A stretch of 48,067 bases of DNA from Chloroflexota bacterium (lineage in GTDB: Bacteria > Chloroflexota > Anaerolineae > Promineifilales > Promineifilaceae), in the NCBI GenBank assembly GCA_018004935.1, contig JAGNBF010000004.1, forward strand, positions 48,804-96,870, given 5' to 3'. Numbering within the stretch: position 1 is the stretch's first letter; every line of letters starts with the position of its first letter. Shown here in pieces: positions 40,415-47,894 of the stretch. The position numbers and the translations under genes were made by a program. The notes under the pieces are model-generated. The model had not been told where the DNA came from. It did no database searches and worked only from the letters and a program-made list of their open reading frames with translations.

Positions 40415-41653
40415 TTATACGGCCAGGATAATACGTTGTAACAAGCGTGTCAGGGTCTGATAAGAGAAATGTTCTTGAGCCAGGCGGTAGTTGTGAGCAA
40501 CGATGACGCGAGTAGAGGCCGGATTTTCTAACCAGTGACGAACAGTGGCTACCGTTTCATCGGTAATAACCCCTTCAATCTCGGCAAACTGAAACCCCAG
40601 TGGCCCTATGTCGGCCGTGTAGACCGCATACCGGTTGACCAGAGCGGGCAAACGGAAGTAGATGGTTTCGAGCAGGGCGTTGCCGAATCCTTCGATGAGG
40701 CTGGGGTAAGTGACCAGATCGGCATGGGGGTAGGTATCCCAAAGCGAATACAGTTTGCGGCCGCGGTCATCCACCCCCCTCTGCTCCCCTACCCTATCAG
40801 CCACATAACGTAAATCCACCCCCCGCCCCTCAGCCATGGTCTGCAATTCGTGCAGATAATCCAGCCCTTCATCCCCGGCTTTATGGGTAAGTACCAGTTT
40901 GGCCCGTGGATCATTCAACCGGGCCAGTAACTCAATGGACAACTCAATCCCCTTGCGTGGGATGACCCGCGTTGGTTGCAAGATAAGCCAATCCTCATCC
41001 CCTAAGCCGATGGTCTGGCGGAAGTCGGCGTTGTAGGTGTCAAGGCCAGGAGGTGGGGTGTCAAAATCAAAGACGTTGGGAATAAGGATGCTCTCTAAGC
41101 CACGGCGTTGTTGCAGGGCTTGTTGGGCCAGTGAGTTAATGGTGGCCTGTTTTAGCTGGGGCAAAGCCGGGGGGAAATAGGTGTCGAGGAATTCAGGGAT
41201 GCAGTTTGTCTGGAAGCGGTCTCGTTCCCAGTACAGATCATGGTTATGGGCCAGGCCGGGCAACCCGGTCTCCGCCAACAGGTCGGCTAACGCCTGGGCC
41301 AGAGGCAATTGCATGGGGATAGCGAAGATGTTTTGGGCGATGACATATTCGATAGCATATTGTTGGCAGAATTGGTGTAGCGGCCGCGTTAAAACCTGCG
41401 CCCGTTCCTTGATATCCGCCACTAACGGGGGGTCTGTTTGGGTGGTGCCGAATGCCCGCTGACCCAAGGCCAAAGCCACCGGATCGGTGAAATGGAGTTC
41501 CGGGGCTAACAATCCGGGTACATCACCCTCTAATTCGCCCGCGCAATAAAAAACGGCATGACCCATTCGGCGTAAAATCGCGGCCAGTTTCGCCGCTTCC
41601 AGCGATACCCCATCCGTACCAGCCAATCGTGTGGCAACAAACCCAATGTTCAT
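40415..41653 (-). CDS. GT4 glycosyltransferase, candidate mannosylglucosylglycerate synthase
   Basis: This 412-residue retaining glycosyltransferase has the GT-B fold. The N-terminal MNIGFVATRLAGTDGVSLEA is the glycine-containing acceptor-side loop and GLAHNHDLYWERDRF follows. The GT4 donor site is LILQPTRVIPRKGIELSIEL, then YPSLIEGFGNALLE with the E-x7-E pair. The start and the YWERDRF segment resemble, from memory, enzymes called mannosylglucosylglycerate synthase in Thermotogae and Chloroflexota. The neighbours mpgS, mpgP and a GH13_18 phosphorylase support a glycerate-glycoside role. It is the last gene of the minus-strand transporter cluster and converges with mpgP. GAGGGGGT lies about 6 bases before the ATG. 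Confidence 0.75.
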   Translation of the reverse strand: MNIGFVATRLAGTDGVSLEAAKLAAILRRMGHAVFYCAGELEGDVPGLLAPELHFTDPVALALGQRAFGTTQTDPPLVADIKERAQVLTRPLHQFCQQYAIEYVIAQNIFAIPMQLPLAQALADLLAETGLPGLAHNHDLYWERDRFQTNCIPEFLDTYFPPALPQLKQATINSLAQQALQQRRGLESILIPNVFDFDTPPPGLDTYNADFRQTIGLGDEDWLILQPTRVIPRKGIELSIELLARLNDPRAKLVLTHKAGDEGLDYLHELQTMAEGRGVDLRYVADRVGEQRGVDDRGRKLYSLWDTYPHADLVTYPSLIEGFGNALLETIYFRLPALVNRYAVYTADIGPLGFQFAEIEGVITDETVATVRHWLENPASTRVIVAHNYRLAQEHFSYQTLTRLLQRIILAV

Positions 41654-41687
41654 CTCGTCACCCCCTCATCCATAGACTTTAAGATAA

Positions 41688-41765
41688 TGATTTGGGTAAG
41701 GGCTGGCCTCGTGCCTGCCCTGCCACGAGAGGGCAGGCACGCGGGTTGCCCGTACAGCCAAAACG
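41688..41765. repeat. Family A core without its ends
   Basis: GATTTGGGTAAGGGCTGGCC to GTTGCCCGTACAGCCAAAAC is the inner hairpin only, with the same CAGCCAAAA edge as 27232. Confidence 0.7.
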
Positions 41766-41772
41766 TTTTTCG

Positions 41773-41890
41773 GTATGGTTCAATAGTCGGCAAACTGGGC
41801 TTGACATTTTGTAGGGCGATTTTGTAAATCGCCCTGTAGACGATTTTCAAAATTGTCCTACAGATTTGTAAAACTAACCTGAACCACGCC
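41773..41890. repeat. Family E element
   Basis: GGTATGGTTCA to TGAACCACGCC is 118 bp and aligns along its whole length with 30358-30476. Confidence 0.88.
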
Positions 41891-41905
41891 CGTTTTTCCC
41901 AAAAG

Positions 41906-43654
41906 CTATCGTTCGACCTGGGCAGGTTTTAACCAGAGAACCTGATAAGGCTGGATGGTCAACGCCACGCTATTACCGGTGGTGGTAAATATTTCCTGAC
42001 TCAACAAATCCATCAGCCGACCCGGTGATTTTTGCTCTGGCCAGATGAAAACCAGGGGGTGCGCCTGAGCACTGACGTTGTGCAGGCACAAAATAGAGGT
42101 GCGTCCATCCGGGGATGAGCGTAGTAGGGCCAGGAGTGCCGGATGAATATCCAGGAGTTTCTGGCCCCCATGCGGATGAAACGCCGGGTGTGTCCGGCGT
42201 TGTTGGAGCAGGTTAAGAAAGCCAGAAAAGATGGTATGCCGTAACCCCAGAGGATCGACCAATTCAGCTTCAAGCGGTTGGCGCTGTAATTTCTGGCGAT
42301 TGATGGTGCGGTTGCGGCCGCTAACCTTCACCCCCTCAGACCAGCCCCGTGAGCCAAACAGACTGTGGAAATAAATGCCCGGCACGCCCCGCAAGGCCAA
42401 CATGATCGCCTGGGCCACCAGAAATCGTTTGGCCATCAACCGGGTGTCTTCGTGCGGCGCATCCGGATCGCCCAGGGCATCCAGATAATTGATGTTTAGT
42501 TCATAGGGAGTTTGGGAACCATCCGGGTTATGGCGATAAGAGACAAAGCCGCCCAACCGTTGCACCCGTTCGGCCAGGGCGATCATGGCCGTTTCCGGCA
42601 AAATACCCCGTGCCGGTGTCAGGCCAATGCCATCGTGTGATGCCAGAAAGTTGAAAAAAGTCGCTTCGTCAGAGGGTAGAAGCAGGGTGTCCGCCCATTG
42701 GGAGAGGGTTACGGCGTTACCGGTGTGTAAAGCGTGTAAGGTCAGCGGGGGCAAGGAAAAGTTGTAGACCATTTGGGCTTCGTTGTGGCCGTTGCCCAGG
42801 TAAGAGATATTTTCCTGGTGCGGGACGTTCGTCTCGGTGATGAGGACGACCCCCGGGGCCACGGCATCCAGCATTGAGCGCATCAACTGAACAATGCGGT
42901 GGGTTTGCGGCAGGTGAAGACAATTCGTGCCGATTTCTTTGCCGATAAAGGCGATGGCGTCCAGGCGAATGAATGAGGCCCCCTGACCCACGTAAAACAG
43001 GAGTACAGCCAGGATTTCCAGCAGGAGTTCTGGGTTGGCGAAGTTCAGGTCTATCTGGTCGGCACTGAAGGTTGTCCAGACGAGTTCGCGGCCGCGTGTG
43101 GTCTCCACCTCGGTTAGTAAAGGTAAAACACGGGGCCGGAACACCGCCGACAGGTCGGTTCCTGGGGCCACGACGGTGAAATAATTCTGGTAGGCGGGTT
43201 CACCGCGCAAAAACCGTTGAAACCAGTCGCTTTGGGCCGAAATGTGGTTGACAACGGCATCAAACATCAGGCGGAAGTGGGTTTGGAAGCGGGTTATGTC
43301 GGCCCAACTGCCCAAAGCCGGGTTGACGCGCCGGTAATCAATGACGGAAAAGCCATCGTCTGAGGAGTAGGGGTAAAAGGGCAGAATGTGGATGGTGTTG
43401 ACGCGGCCGCGTAGATGACGTTCTAGAAAATCAGCCAATGTCTGTAAAGGCGTTTCCCCGGCGGCCTGCACCATATCCCCATAAGTAATCAGAATGGTGT
43501 CTTGCTCATCAAAACGCGAACTATCTGCCCGTGCCAGGTGAGGGTTTTGCGCCTGAAAACGAGTCAACATCTCGAGCAGGCGTGTTGTGAGTTCATCCGC
43601 TCTTTCCGTTCCGTATAAAAAGGCCAGATGATCATGGAAAACCGACTTTTTCAT
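41906..43654 (-). CDS. GH13_18 phosphorylase, candidate glucosylglycerate or sucrose phosphorylase
   Basis: This 582-residue protein is of the sucrose phosphorylase-like GH13_18 subfamily. It has HILPFYPYSSDDGFSVIDY, MFDAVVNHIS, the nucleophile Asp in SFIRLDAIAFIGKEIGT, the acid/base Glu in VVLITETNVPHQENISY and the third acid in ASHDGIGLTPARGIL. SPs, glucosylglycerate phosphorylases and glucosylglycerol phosphorylases share this set. The mannosylglycerate context makes glucosylglycerate phosphorylase the best guess. The ATG at 43654 is used; an in-frame TTG lies two codons upstream, and neither has a strong ribosome-binding site. It is 27 bases after the ABC ATPase gene, so the two are probably co-transcribed. 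Three GCGGCCGC copies read SGR or RGR. Confidence 0.8.
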   Translation of the reverse strand: MKKSVFHDHLAFLYGTERADELTTRLLEMLTRFQAQNPHLARADSSRFDEQDTILITYGDMVQAAGETPLQTLADFLERHLRGRVNTIHILPFYPYSSDDGFSVIDYRRVNPALGSWADITRFQTHFRLMFDAVVNHISAQSDWFQRFLRGEPAYQNYFTVVAPGTDLSAVFRPRVLPLLTEVETTRGRELVWTTFSADQIDLNFANPELLLEILAVLLFYVGQGASFIRLDAIAFIGKEIGTNCLHLPQTHRIVQLMRSMLDAVAPGVVLITETNVPHQENISYLGNGHNEAQMVYNFSLPPLTLHALHTGNAVTLSQWADTLLLPSDEATFFNFLASHDGIGLTPARGILPETAMIALAERVQRLGGFVSYRHNPDGSQTPYELNINYLDALGDPDAPHEDTRLMAKRFLVAQAIMLALRGVPGIYFHSLFGSRGWSEGVKVSGRNRTINRQKLQRQPLEAELVDPLGLRHTIFSGFLNLLQQRRTHPAFHPHGGQKLLDIHPALLALLRSSPDGRTSILCLHNVSAQAHPLVFIWPEQKSPGRLMDLLSQEIFTTTGNSVALTIQPYQVLWLKPAQVER

Positions 43655-43681
43655 AGGCAATGAGTCACTATAGCTGTTGGC

Positions 43682-44776
43682 TCAGGCCGGGGAGAGAACC
43701 CGACCGATGTCCCGGTCTACCCAACGAATTTTGGCCGCCGGAAACCGGAGCCAGATTGTCTGCCCCGGCGATACGGCAAAGGTGGGATGGGTGGACACCT
43801 TCACCATATCTCTCTCGATTTTGACCGTCAGCAAATTTTGTGCCCCCAGGGGTTCAACGACCAATACTTCAACCGGCAAAGCATCATCAGCGGGGTGATT
43901 CAGGGTTTCCATATTCTCGGCCCGGATGCCCAGAACAATCAGTTTGCCATCTCTGGCCTTTATGAGGGGTTGCATAAGCGGTTCGGGTGTGAGAACAAAA
44001 TCGCCGATACAGACCGAAACCTGTCCATTGGTTTGTTGCACCCGCCCTTCCAGGAAATTCATGGGCGGATTACCAATAAAACTACCGACAAATTGATCGG
44101 CGGGCATATCATAAACCAGGGATGGGTGATCAATCTGGCGAATAACGCCCTGTTGCATCACGGCGATGCGGTCGCCCATGCTCAACGCCTCAATTTGATC
44201 GTGGGTCACATAAATGGTCGTGGCCCCGATGTCGCGCAGGAGCTTTTTTAGCTCGGCCCGCATCTCCAAACGCAGGAGGGCATCCAGGTTGCTCAACGGC
44301 TCATCCATTAGAAGCACCTGGGATTGCATGGCAATGGCACGAGCTACCGCCACCCGTTGCCGCTGACCGCCACTCATTTTACTGGGATAACGATCTAACA
44401 TGGTCTCGATGTGTAACAGTTCGGCCGCCTGATTCACCCGCCGCGCCATCTCCGTTTTTTCCATTTTGCTCATCTTCAACCCGAAGGCGATGTTGTCGAA
44501 GACATTCATGTGCGGAAATATGGCGTAACTTTGGAAGACCATCGAAATTTTGCGCTCACGAGGGGGCAGATAGGTGACATCGCGGCCGCCAATGCTAATC
44601 CGCCCCTCGTCGGCCATGCCCAACCCGGCAATGGCCCGTAACAGAGTCGTTTTGCCACAACCGCTTGGCCCCAGGAGCACCACAAACTCCTGATCGGCTA
44701 CGGTCAGGCTCACATCATTGGCCGCCACAAAGTTGCCAAACCGCTTGGTGACGTGTTCCACTTTAATCTCAGCCAT
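43682..44776 (-). CDS. Sugar ABC transporter ATPase, MalK/UgpC type
   Basis: The protein is 364 residues. The ATG at 44776 is chosen because GAGGAAA precedes it. Walker A is GPSGCGKTT (about residues 38-46), followed by a Q-loop in MVFQSYAIFPHM, the signature MSGGQRQR, Walker B VLLMDEPLSNLD and the switch His in YVTHDQ. Residues about 240-364 are the MalK-type regulatory (TOBE/OB) domain (FIGNPPMNFLEG, LGIRAENM). It drives uptake by the two permeases encoded just upstream. Family C repeat DNA (44858-44937) separates it from the permease gene. The substrate is inferred to be a glycerate glycoside or precursor sugar. Confidence 0.9.
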   Translation of the reverse strand: MAEIKVEHVTKRFGNFVAANDVSLTVADQEFVVLLGPSGCGKTTLLRAIAGLGMADEGRISIGGRDVTYLPPRERKISMVFQSYAIFPHMNVFDNIAFGLKMSKMEKTEMARRVNQAAELLHIETMLDRYPSKMSGGQRQRVAVARAIAMQSQVLLMDEPLSNLDALLRLEMRAELKKLLRDIGATTIYVTHDQIEALSMGDRIAVMQQGVIRQIDHPSLVYDMPADQFVGSFIGNPPMNFLEGRVQQTNGQVSVCIGDFVLTPEPLMQPLIKARDGKLIVLGIRAENMETLNHPADDALPVEVLVVEPLGAQNLLTVKIERDMVKVSTHPTFAVSPGQTIWLRFPAAKIRWVDRDIGRVLSPA

Positions 44777-44857
44777 CGGTTTCCTCAAAAGTGCGAACAA
44801 GGCAACGAATGGAGTCGTCGCCCCCATTCGTCCAATTCTATCGCTTGGAACATTTTT

Positions 44858-44937
44858 CCCTCATCCCCGCCCCTTCTCCCTGTGAGGGAGAAGGGAGTCA
44901 GTTCCCTCTCCCTGTGGGAGAGGGCCAGGGTGAGGGT
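44858..44937. repeat. Family C element
   Basis: CCCTCATCCCCGCCCCTTCT to GAGGGCCAGGGTGAGGG is an imperfect palindrome with two inner stems (CTCCCTGTGAGGGAG and CTCTCCCTGTGGGAGAG). It lies inside the transporter operon, between permease and ATPase genes. Confidence 0.8.
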
Positions 44938-44951
44938 TGTATAGCTCTAAT

Positions 44952-45842
44952 TTATTTGCTAACCTGCCCCCACATATTGAACAGGTAGCGACGGATGAAA
45001 AACATAAAGATAAGGGATGGTATTAACATGAAGAAGCCCCCGGCGAACTGGTAGGGTTGCGATGATTCATCAAGGGTATTCAATACCTGGGCGGGGAGCG
45101 TCCGGTTTTGAATAGTCAAAATACTGGCGGCAAACACTTCATTCCAGGACATGACAAAGGTAAAAATGGCCGCGGCCGCAATGCCCGGTAGCACCAGCGG
45201 CACAACCACATGGCGAAATGCCTGGGCCGGGGTAGAGCCAAACACCATAGCCGCTTCTTCTAATTCATACGGGATGCTGGCAAAAACACTGCCAATGACC
45301 AGGATGGTGGTGGGGAGTGTCAGGGCGGTGTGCATCAAAGCCAGGCTATATACATTATCGAAGATACCCAGGTTAATGAAAACAACCGCCAGGGGAATAG
45401 CCAGCACCACGATGGGAAAAGCCCGCACGGCCAGAATCGAAAGGCGGAAGAGGTCGCGGCCGCGAAACAGGTAACGGGAAATGGCATACCCGGCGGGCAT
45501 GGCCATAAGCGTAGACAACACCACCGTCAGCGAGGCCACGATAAGGCTGTTCTTGATTCCCGCCATGATTCCCTGCGAACTGAGGAAAAAGTTTATCGTC
45601 TCGGTGGAAAAGGGGATAAAAGGTAAGACGCTTTTGGGGTAGAGACGCACCGCTTCCCGGGTCGTCAGGGCTAAGGAGCCGATAAAGAAGATGGGCACAA
45701 GAATCCATAAGGAGAGCAGAATCCCGATCAGGTAAGTCACGGCCCGGTTAAACCGTTGACGGCGCAACATCCGGCGGTGGAGTGCTCGTACCTCAGGCGA
45801 GGCCTGGACGGTGACGGCAGGGGTGGGTACGGTGGTGCTCAT
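44952..45842 (-). CDS. Sugar ABC transporter permease, MalG type
   Basis: This 296-residue protein has six membrane helices. The cytoplasmic EAA loop reads EEAAMVFGSTPAQAFRHVVV and contacts the ATPase. The N-terminal tail of about 35 residues is positively charged. The ATG at 45842 overlaps the stop codon of the upstream permease gene by four bases (ATGA) and has GGGGAGG upstream, so the two are translationally coupled. With the MalF-type partner it forms the membrane channel of a carbohydrate importer. Two GCGGCCGC copies are present, one encoding Ala-Ala-Ala. Confidence 0.9.
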   Translation of the reverse strand: MSTTVPTPAVTVQASPEVRALHRRMLRRQRFNRAVTYLIGILLSLWILVPIFFIGSLALTTREAVRLYPKSVLPFIPFSTETINFFLSSQGIMAGIKNSLIVASLTVVLSTLMAMPAGYAISRYLFRGRDLFRLSILAVRAFPIVVLAIPLAVVFINLGIFDNVYSLALMHTALTLPTTILVIGSVFASIPYELEEAAMVFGSTPAQAFRHVVVPLVLPGIAAAAIFTFVMSWNEVFAASILTIQNRTLPAQVLNTLDESSQPYQFAGGFFMLIPSLIFMFFIRRYLFNMWGQVSK

Positions 45843-47230
45843 GTGGCAACCTCCCCTTGTGTGCGTAAGGCACGCAGATAGAACGCGGCACTCACCATGG
45901 AGATGAGCAGGATAAAGGTGGCGTACGCGGCCGCGACGTTAGGATTACGAAACTCGTTATATTGCCGGTAGGTCTCATTGGCCAACACCGTTACCACATC
46001 CCCCCCGCTCAGAGCGACCACAACGGCAAACACTTGCAGGGCCAGGATCGTGCGTAAAATCAGAGCCACTTGCAGGCTGGGGCGCAACAAGGGCAAGATG
46101 ATATAGCGCAATCGTTGCCACAACGTGGCCCCAAAAAGTTCGGCCGCTTCCAATACTTCCTGAGAAATGGCCTGCAAACCGGAAACAACGATGATCATCA
46201 CAATCGAGGTGGCCCGCCACACTTCTGCCAACCAAACTGCCACAATAATCCATTGGCGCGAATCCGCCGAAAGATAGGTGGCGGGGGCATCAATCAACCC
46301 GGCCCCCTGCAAGAGGCTGTTCAAATAACCGTTTTGGGTAAAGATAGAAAACCAGAGAATGCCCACCGCCAGATCAGATACAGCCAGGGGAATGGCAAAG
46401 ATATAAAGGAAGAGGGTGCTTCCTTTCAGGCGGGCCTGGATGACCAGGGCCATGATGATAGCCAGCACAAACTGGGTAGGAATGATGAGCACCATGAGCA
46501 ACAGGGTGGTGCGAAAGGCGGGCCAGAAGAAGCGGTCATTCACCATCCGCTGGATAAAATCGGTTGTGAGTTGACCACTATTACCCCGGTCAACGCGGCC
46601 GCGTGCCCCCTCACCGAACACCTGCAAATACCTTGCCGGAGTCCAGCCCGTGATCACCTCACCCTCATATTCACCCTGCACCCGATACCAAAGTTCTAAC
46701 GTAGCCTGTTCGAGGATATCCACCGGCACCCGCGCCTCTAATTGTCCCATGACCGCACTGTTATCATTAGGTTCAGCATAAAGCGTGGTAAACGGATCGG
46801 CCGTGCTACTCAGGCTCGTTCTAACCGTGCCCTGGAGCGGCGTCCCATCAGCCGCCTCTTCTCGCACCCGAATGCGACTCTCCGCCGCCCAACCTTCCAC
46901 CGGTTGTCCTGCCCCATTGACCCCGCGCACCCTGAACCAGACGACCGTCAGCAAGTTCCCCCCTTCGGCCAAGGCTTCGGGGGAGATGAAATTGCCTTGT
47001 TGATCCAAAATGTCAACCTGAGTTCCCTGGGGCAAATGGTCGGCAACGGCACTATCTTGTTGGGCTTCGCTGTGGAGAGCCAGAAGCGCATCGTTATCCC
47101 ACACGGCCAATACCAACCCCCGCGCCATCGGCCAGGCAAAGAATAACAAAAGATAGATGAGCGAAGGCAAAATGAGCAGGTAAGGAGTCCAGTTTGTTCG
47201 CCGCCGCAGGGGTGTTGGTGTTGTGCTCAT
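45839..47230 (-). CDS. Sugar ABC transporter permease, MalF type, with two SH3-like domains inserted
   Basis: The protein is 463 residues, longer than the roughly 300 usual for such permeases. The ATG at 47230 follows GAGGT. After the first helix (about residues 18-36) an extra extracytoplasmic stretch of about 190 residues holds two SH3b-like repeats. One spans about 48-118 (ADHLPQGTQVDILDQQGNFI ... VEGWAAESRIRV). The other spans about 135-210 (LYAEPNDNSAVMGQLEARVP ... ITGWTPARYLQVF). Five more helices and the EAA loop (EAAELFGATLWQRLRYIILP) follow. SH3b domains bind peptides or glycans, so the insert may touch the cell wall, the binding protein or the substrate. It precedes the MalG-type gene in the operon. 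Confidence 0.88.
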   Translation of the reverse strand: MSTTPTPLRRRTNWTPYLLILPSLIYLLLFFAWPMARGLVLAVWDNDALLALHSEAQQDSAVADHLPQGTQVDILDQQGNFISPEALAEGGNLLTVVWFRVRGVNGAGQPVEGWAAESRIRVREEAADGTPLQGTVRTSLSSTADPFTTLYAEPNDNSAVMGQLEARVPVDILEQATLELWYRVQGEYEGEVITGWTPARYLQVFGEGARGRVDRGNSGQLTTDFIQRMVNDRFFWPAFRTTLLLMVLIIPTQFVLAIIMALVIQARLKGSTLFLYIFAIPLAVSDLAVGILWFSIFTQNGYLNSLLQGAGLIDAPATYLSADSRQWIIVAVWLAEVWRATSIVMIIVVSGLQAISQEVLEAAELFGATLWQRLRYIILPLLRPSLQVALILRTILALQVFAVVVALSGGDVVTVLANETYRQYNEFRNPNVAAAYATFILLISMVSAAFYLRALRTQGEVAT

Positions 47231-47312
47231 GGTTAACCTCGGGCCAAGAATGGCTTGTCCACTTTTATATTGCGGCAATCTCCATGAAAGTTAAGAATTT
47301 AATACGGTAATA

Positions 47313-47407
47313 CGATTGGTACGGGCTGGCCTTGTGCCTACCCTCGGCGGGGCAGGCACAAGGCCAGCCTCTACATCTCGCCGCACCACCCGGATTCCGA
47401 AAGAGCC
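47313..47407. repeat. Family A element, subfamily as at 25980
   Basis: GATTGGTACGGGCTGGCCTT to CCGGATTCCGAAAGAGCC is missing the usual left terminus. The right end matches 26080-26102. Confidence 0.8.
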
Positions 47408-47418
47408 AATTGTATTTA

Positions 47419-47655
47419 TACAGGTGTCCAAACTTATTCCCACACAGTTGTCGTTTAAAAAATTAATCAGGTAATGGAATCCCCCCGCCCCCAGGGGCGG
47501 GGAACTTTTCTAAGGGGCATTTTTCGGAGCATTCGCCCGAAAATGCCCCATTGGGATTCCCCCCTTCCCCCGGGAATCGGCAGGGGAATGGGGTCAATGA
47601 ATGCGTTACCCGATTAAAAATTTAATGAACAAGAGCGTGGAATGAGTACCTGTAT
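47419..47655. repeat. Broken hairpin element with family B inserted
   Basis: CAGGTGTCCAAACTTATTCC at the left and GAGCGTGGAATGAG at the right are the two ends of the element seen whole at 34091-34178. Between them lies a family B copy (47476-47591, GGAATCCCCCCGCCCCCAGG to AGGGGAATGGGGTC). From 47656 to 47894 there are AATGGTTGAACTGTT repeats and no gene. Confidence 0.6.
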
Positions 47656-47894
47656 AGATACGAATAATTAATGGTTGAACTGTTGAACTTGAGTTTAGAG
47701 TTCAGAGCCAGAGCTAGAGGGTTTTCCAGAGTAATTTCCTCTCGTGCTCTAAACGCCAGTTGAATGGTTGAACTGTTAATGAAGCGGTAGACGCTCCCCA
47801 CATTAATCATTCAACAATTCACAAATTCACCGATTAATTATTTTCTGTCTCTCAACCGAAATGAAACACACCCCGGGGCAATCGCCCCATCAGG

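Larger units (their letters stand above)
28..46602. repeat. Highly iterated palindrome GCGGCCGC, about 68 copies
   Basis: The 8-bp palindrome GCGGCCGC recurs about 68 times by hand count between these positions, roughly once per 700 bp. An 8-mer of this composition is expected once or twice in 48 kb. About 32 copies extend to CGCGGCCGCG. Copies lie in genes on both strands (for example 9297, 22198, 31101, 38668, 45927) and in spacers (28, 81, 893, 946, 20756, 24809, 29985, 30505, 32998). Overlapping double copies occur at 4132/4138 and 39653/39659. In genes the usual reading is Ala-Ala-Ala, less often Gly-Arg or Arg-Pro. The behaviour matches the HIP1 palindrome (GCGATCGC) of cyanobacteria. 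The function is unknown; a methyltransferase target or a repair or segregation signal are possibilities. Confidence 0.95.

Noticed and set aside
28..46602. GCGGCCGC copies as NotI linker or cloning artefacts
   Set aside because: The copies sit inside reading frames without disrupting conserved domains, and flanking bases vary. Artefactual linkers would break genes or sit at contig joins.
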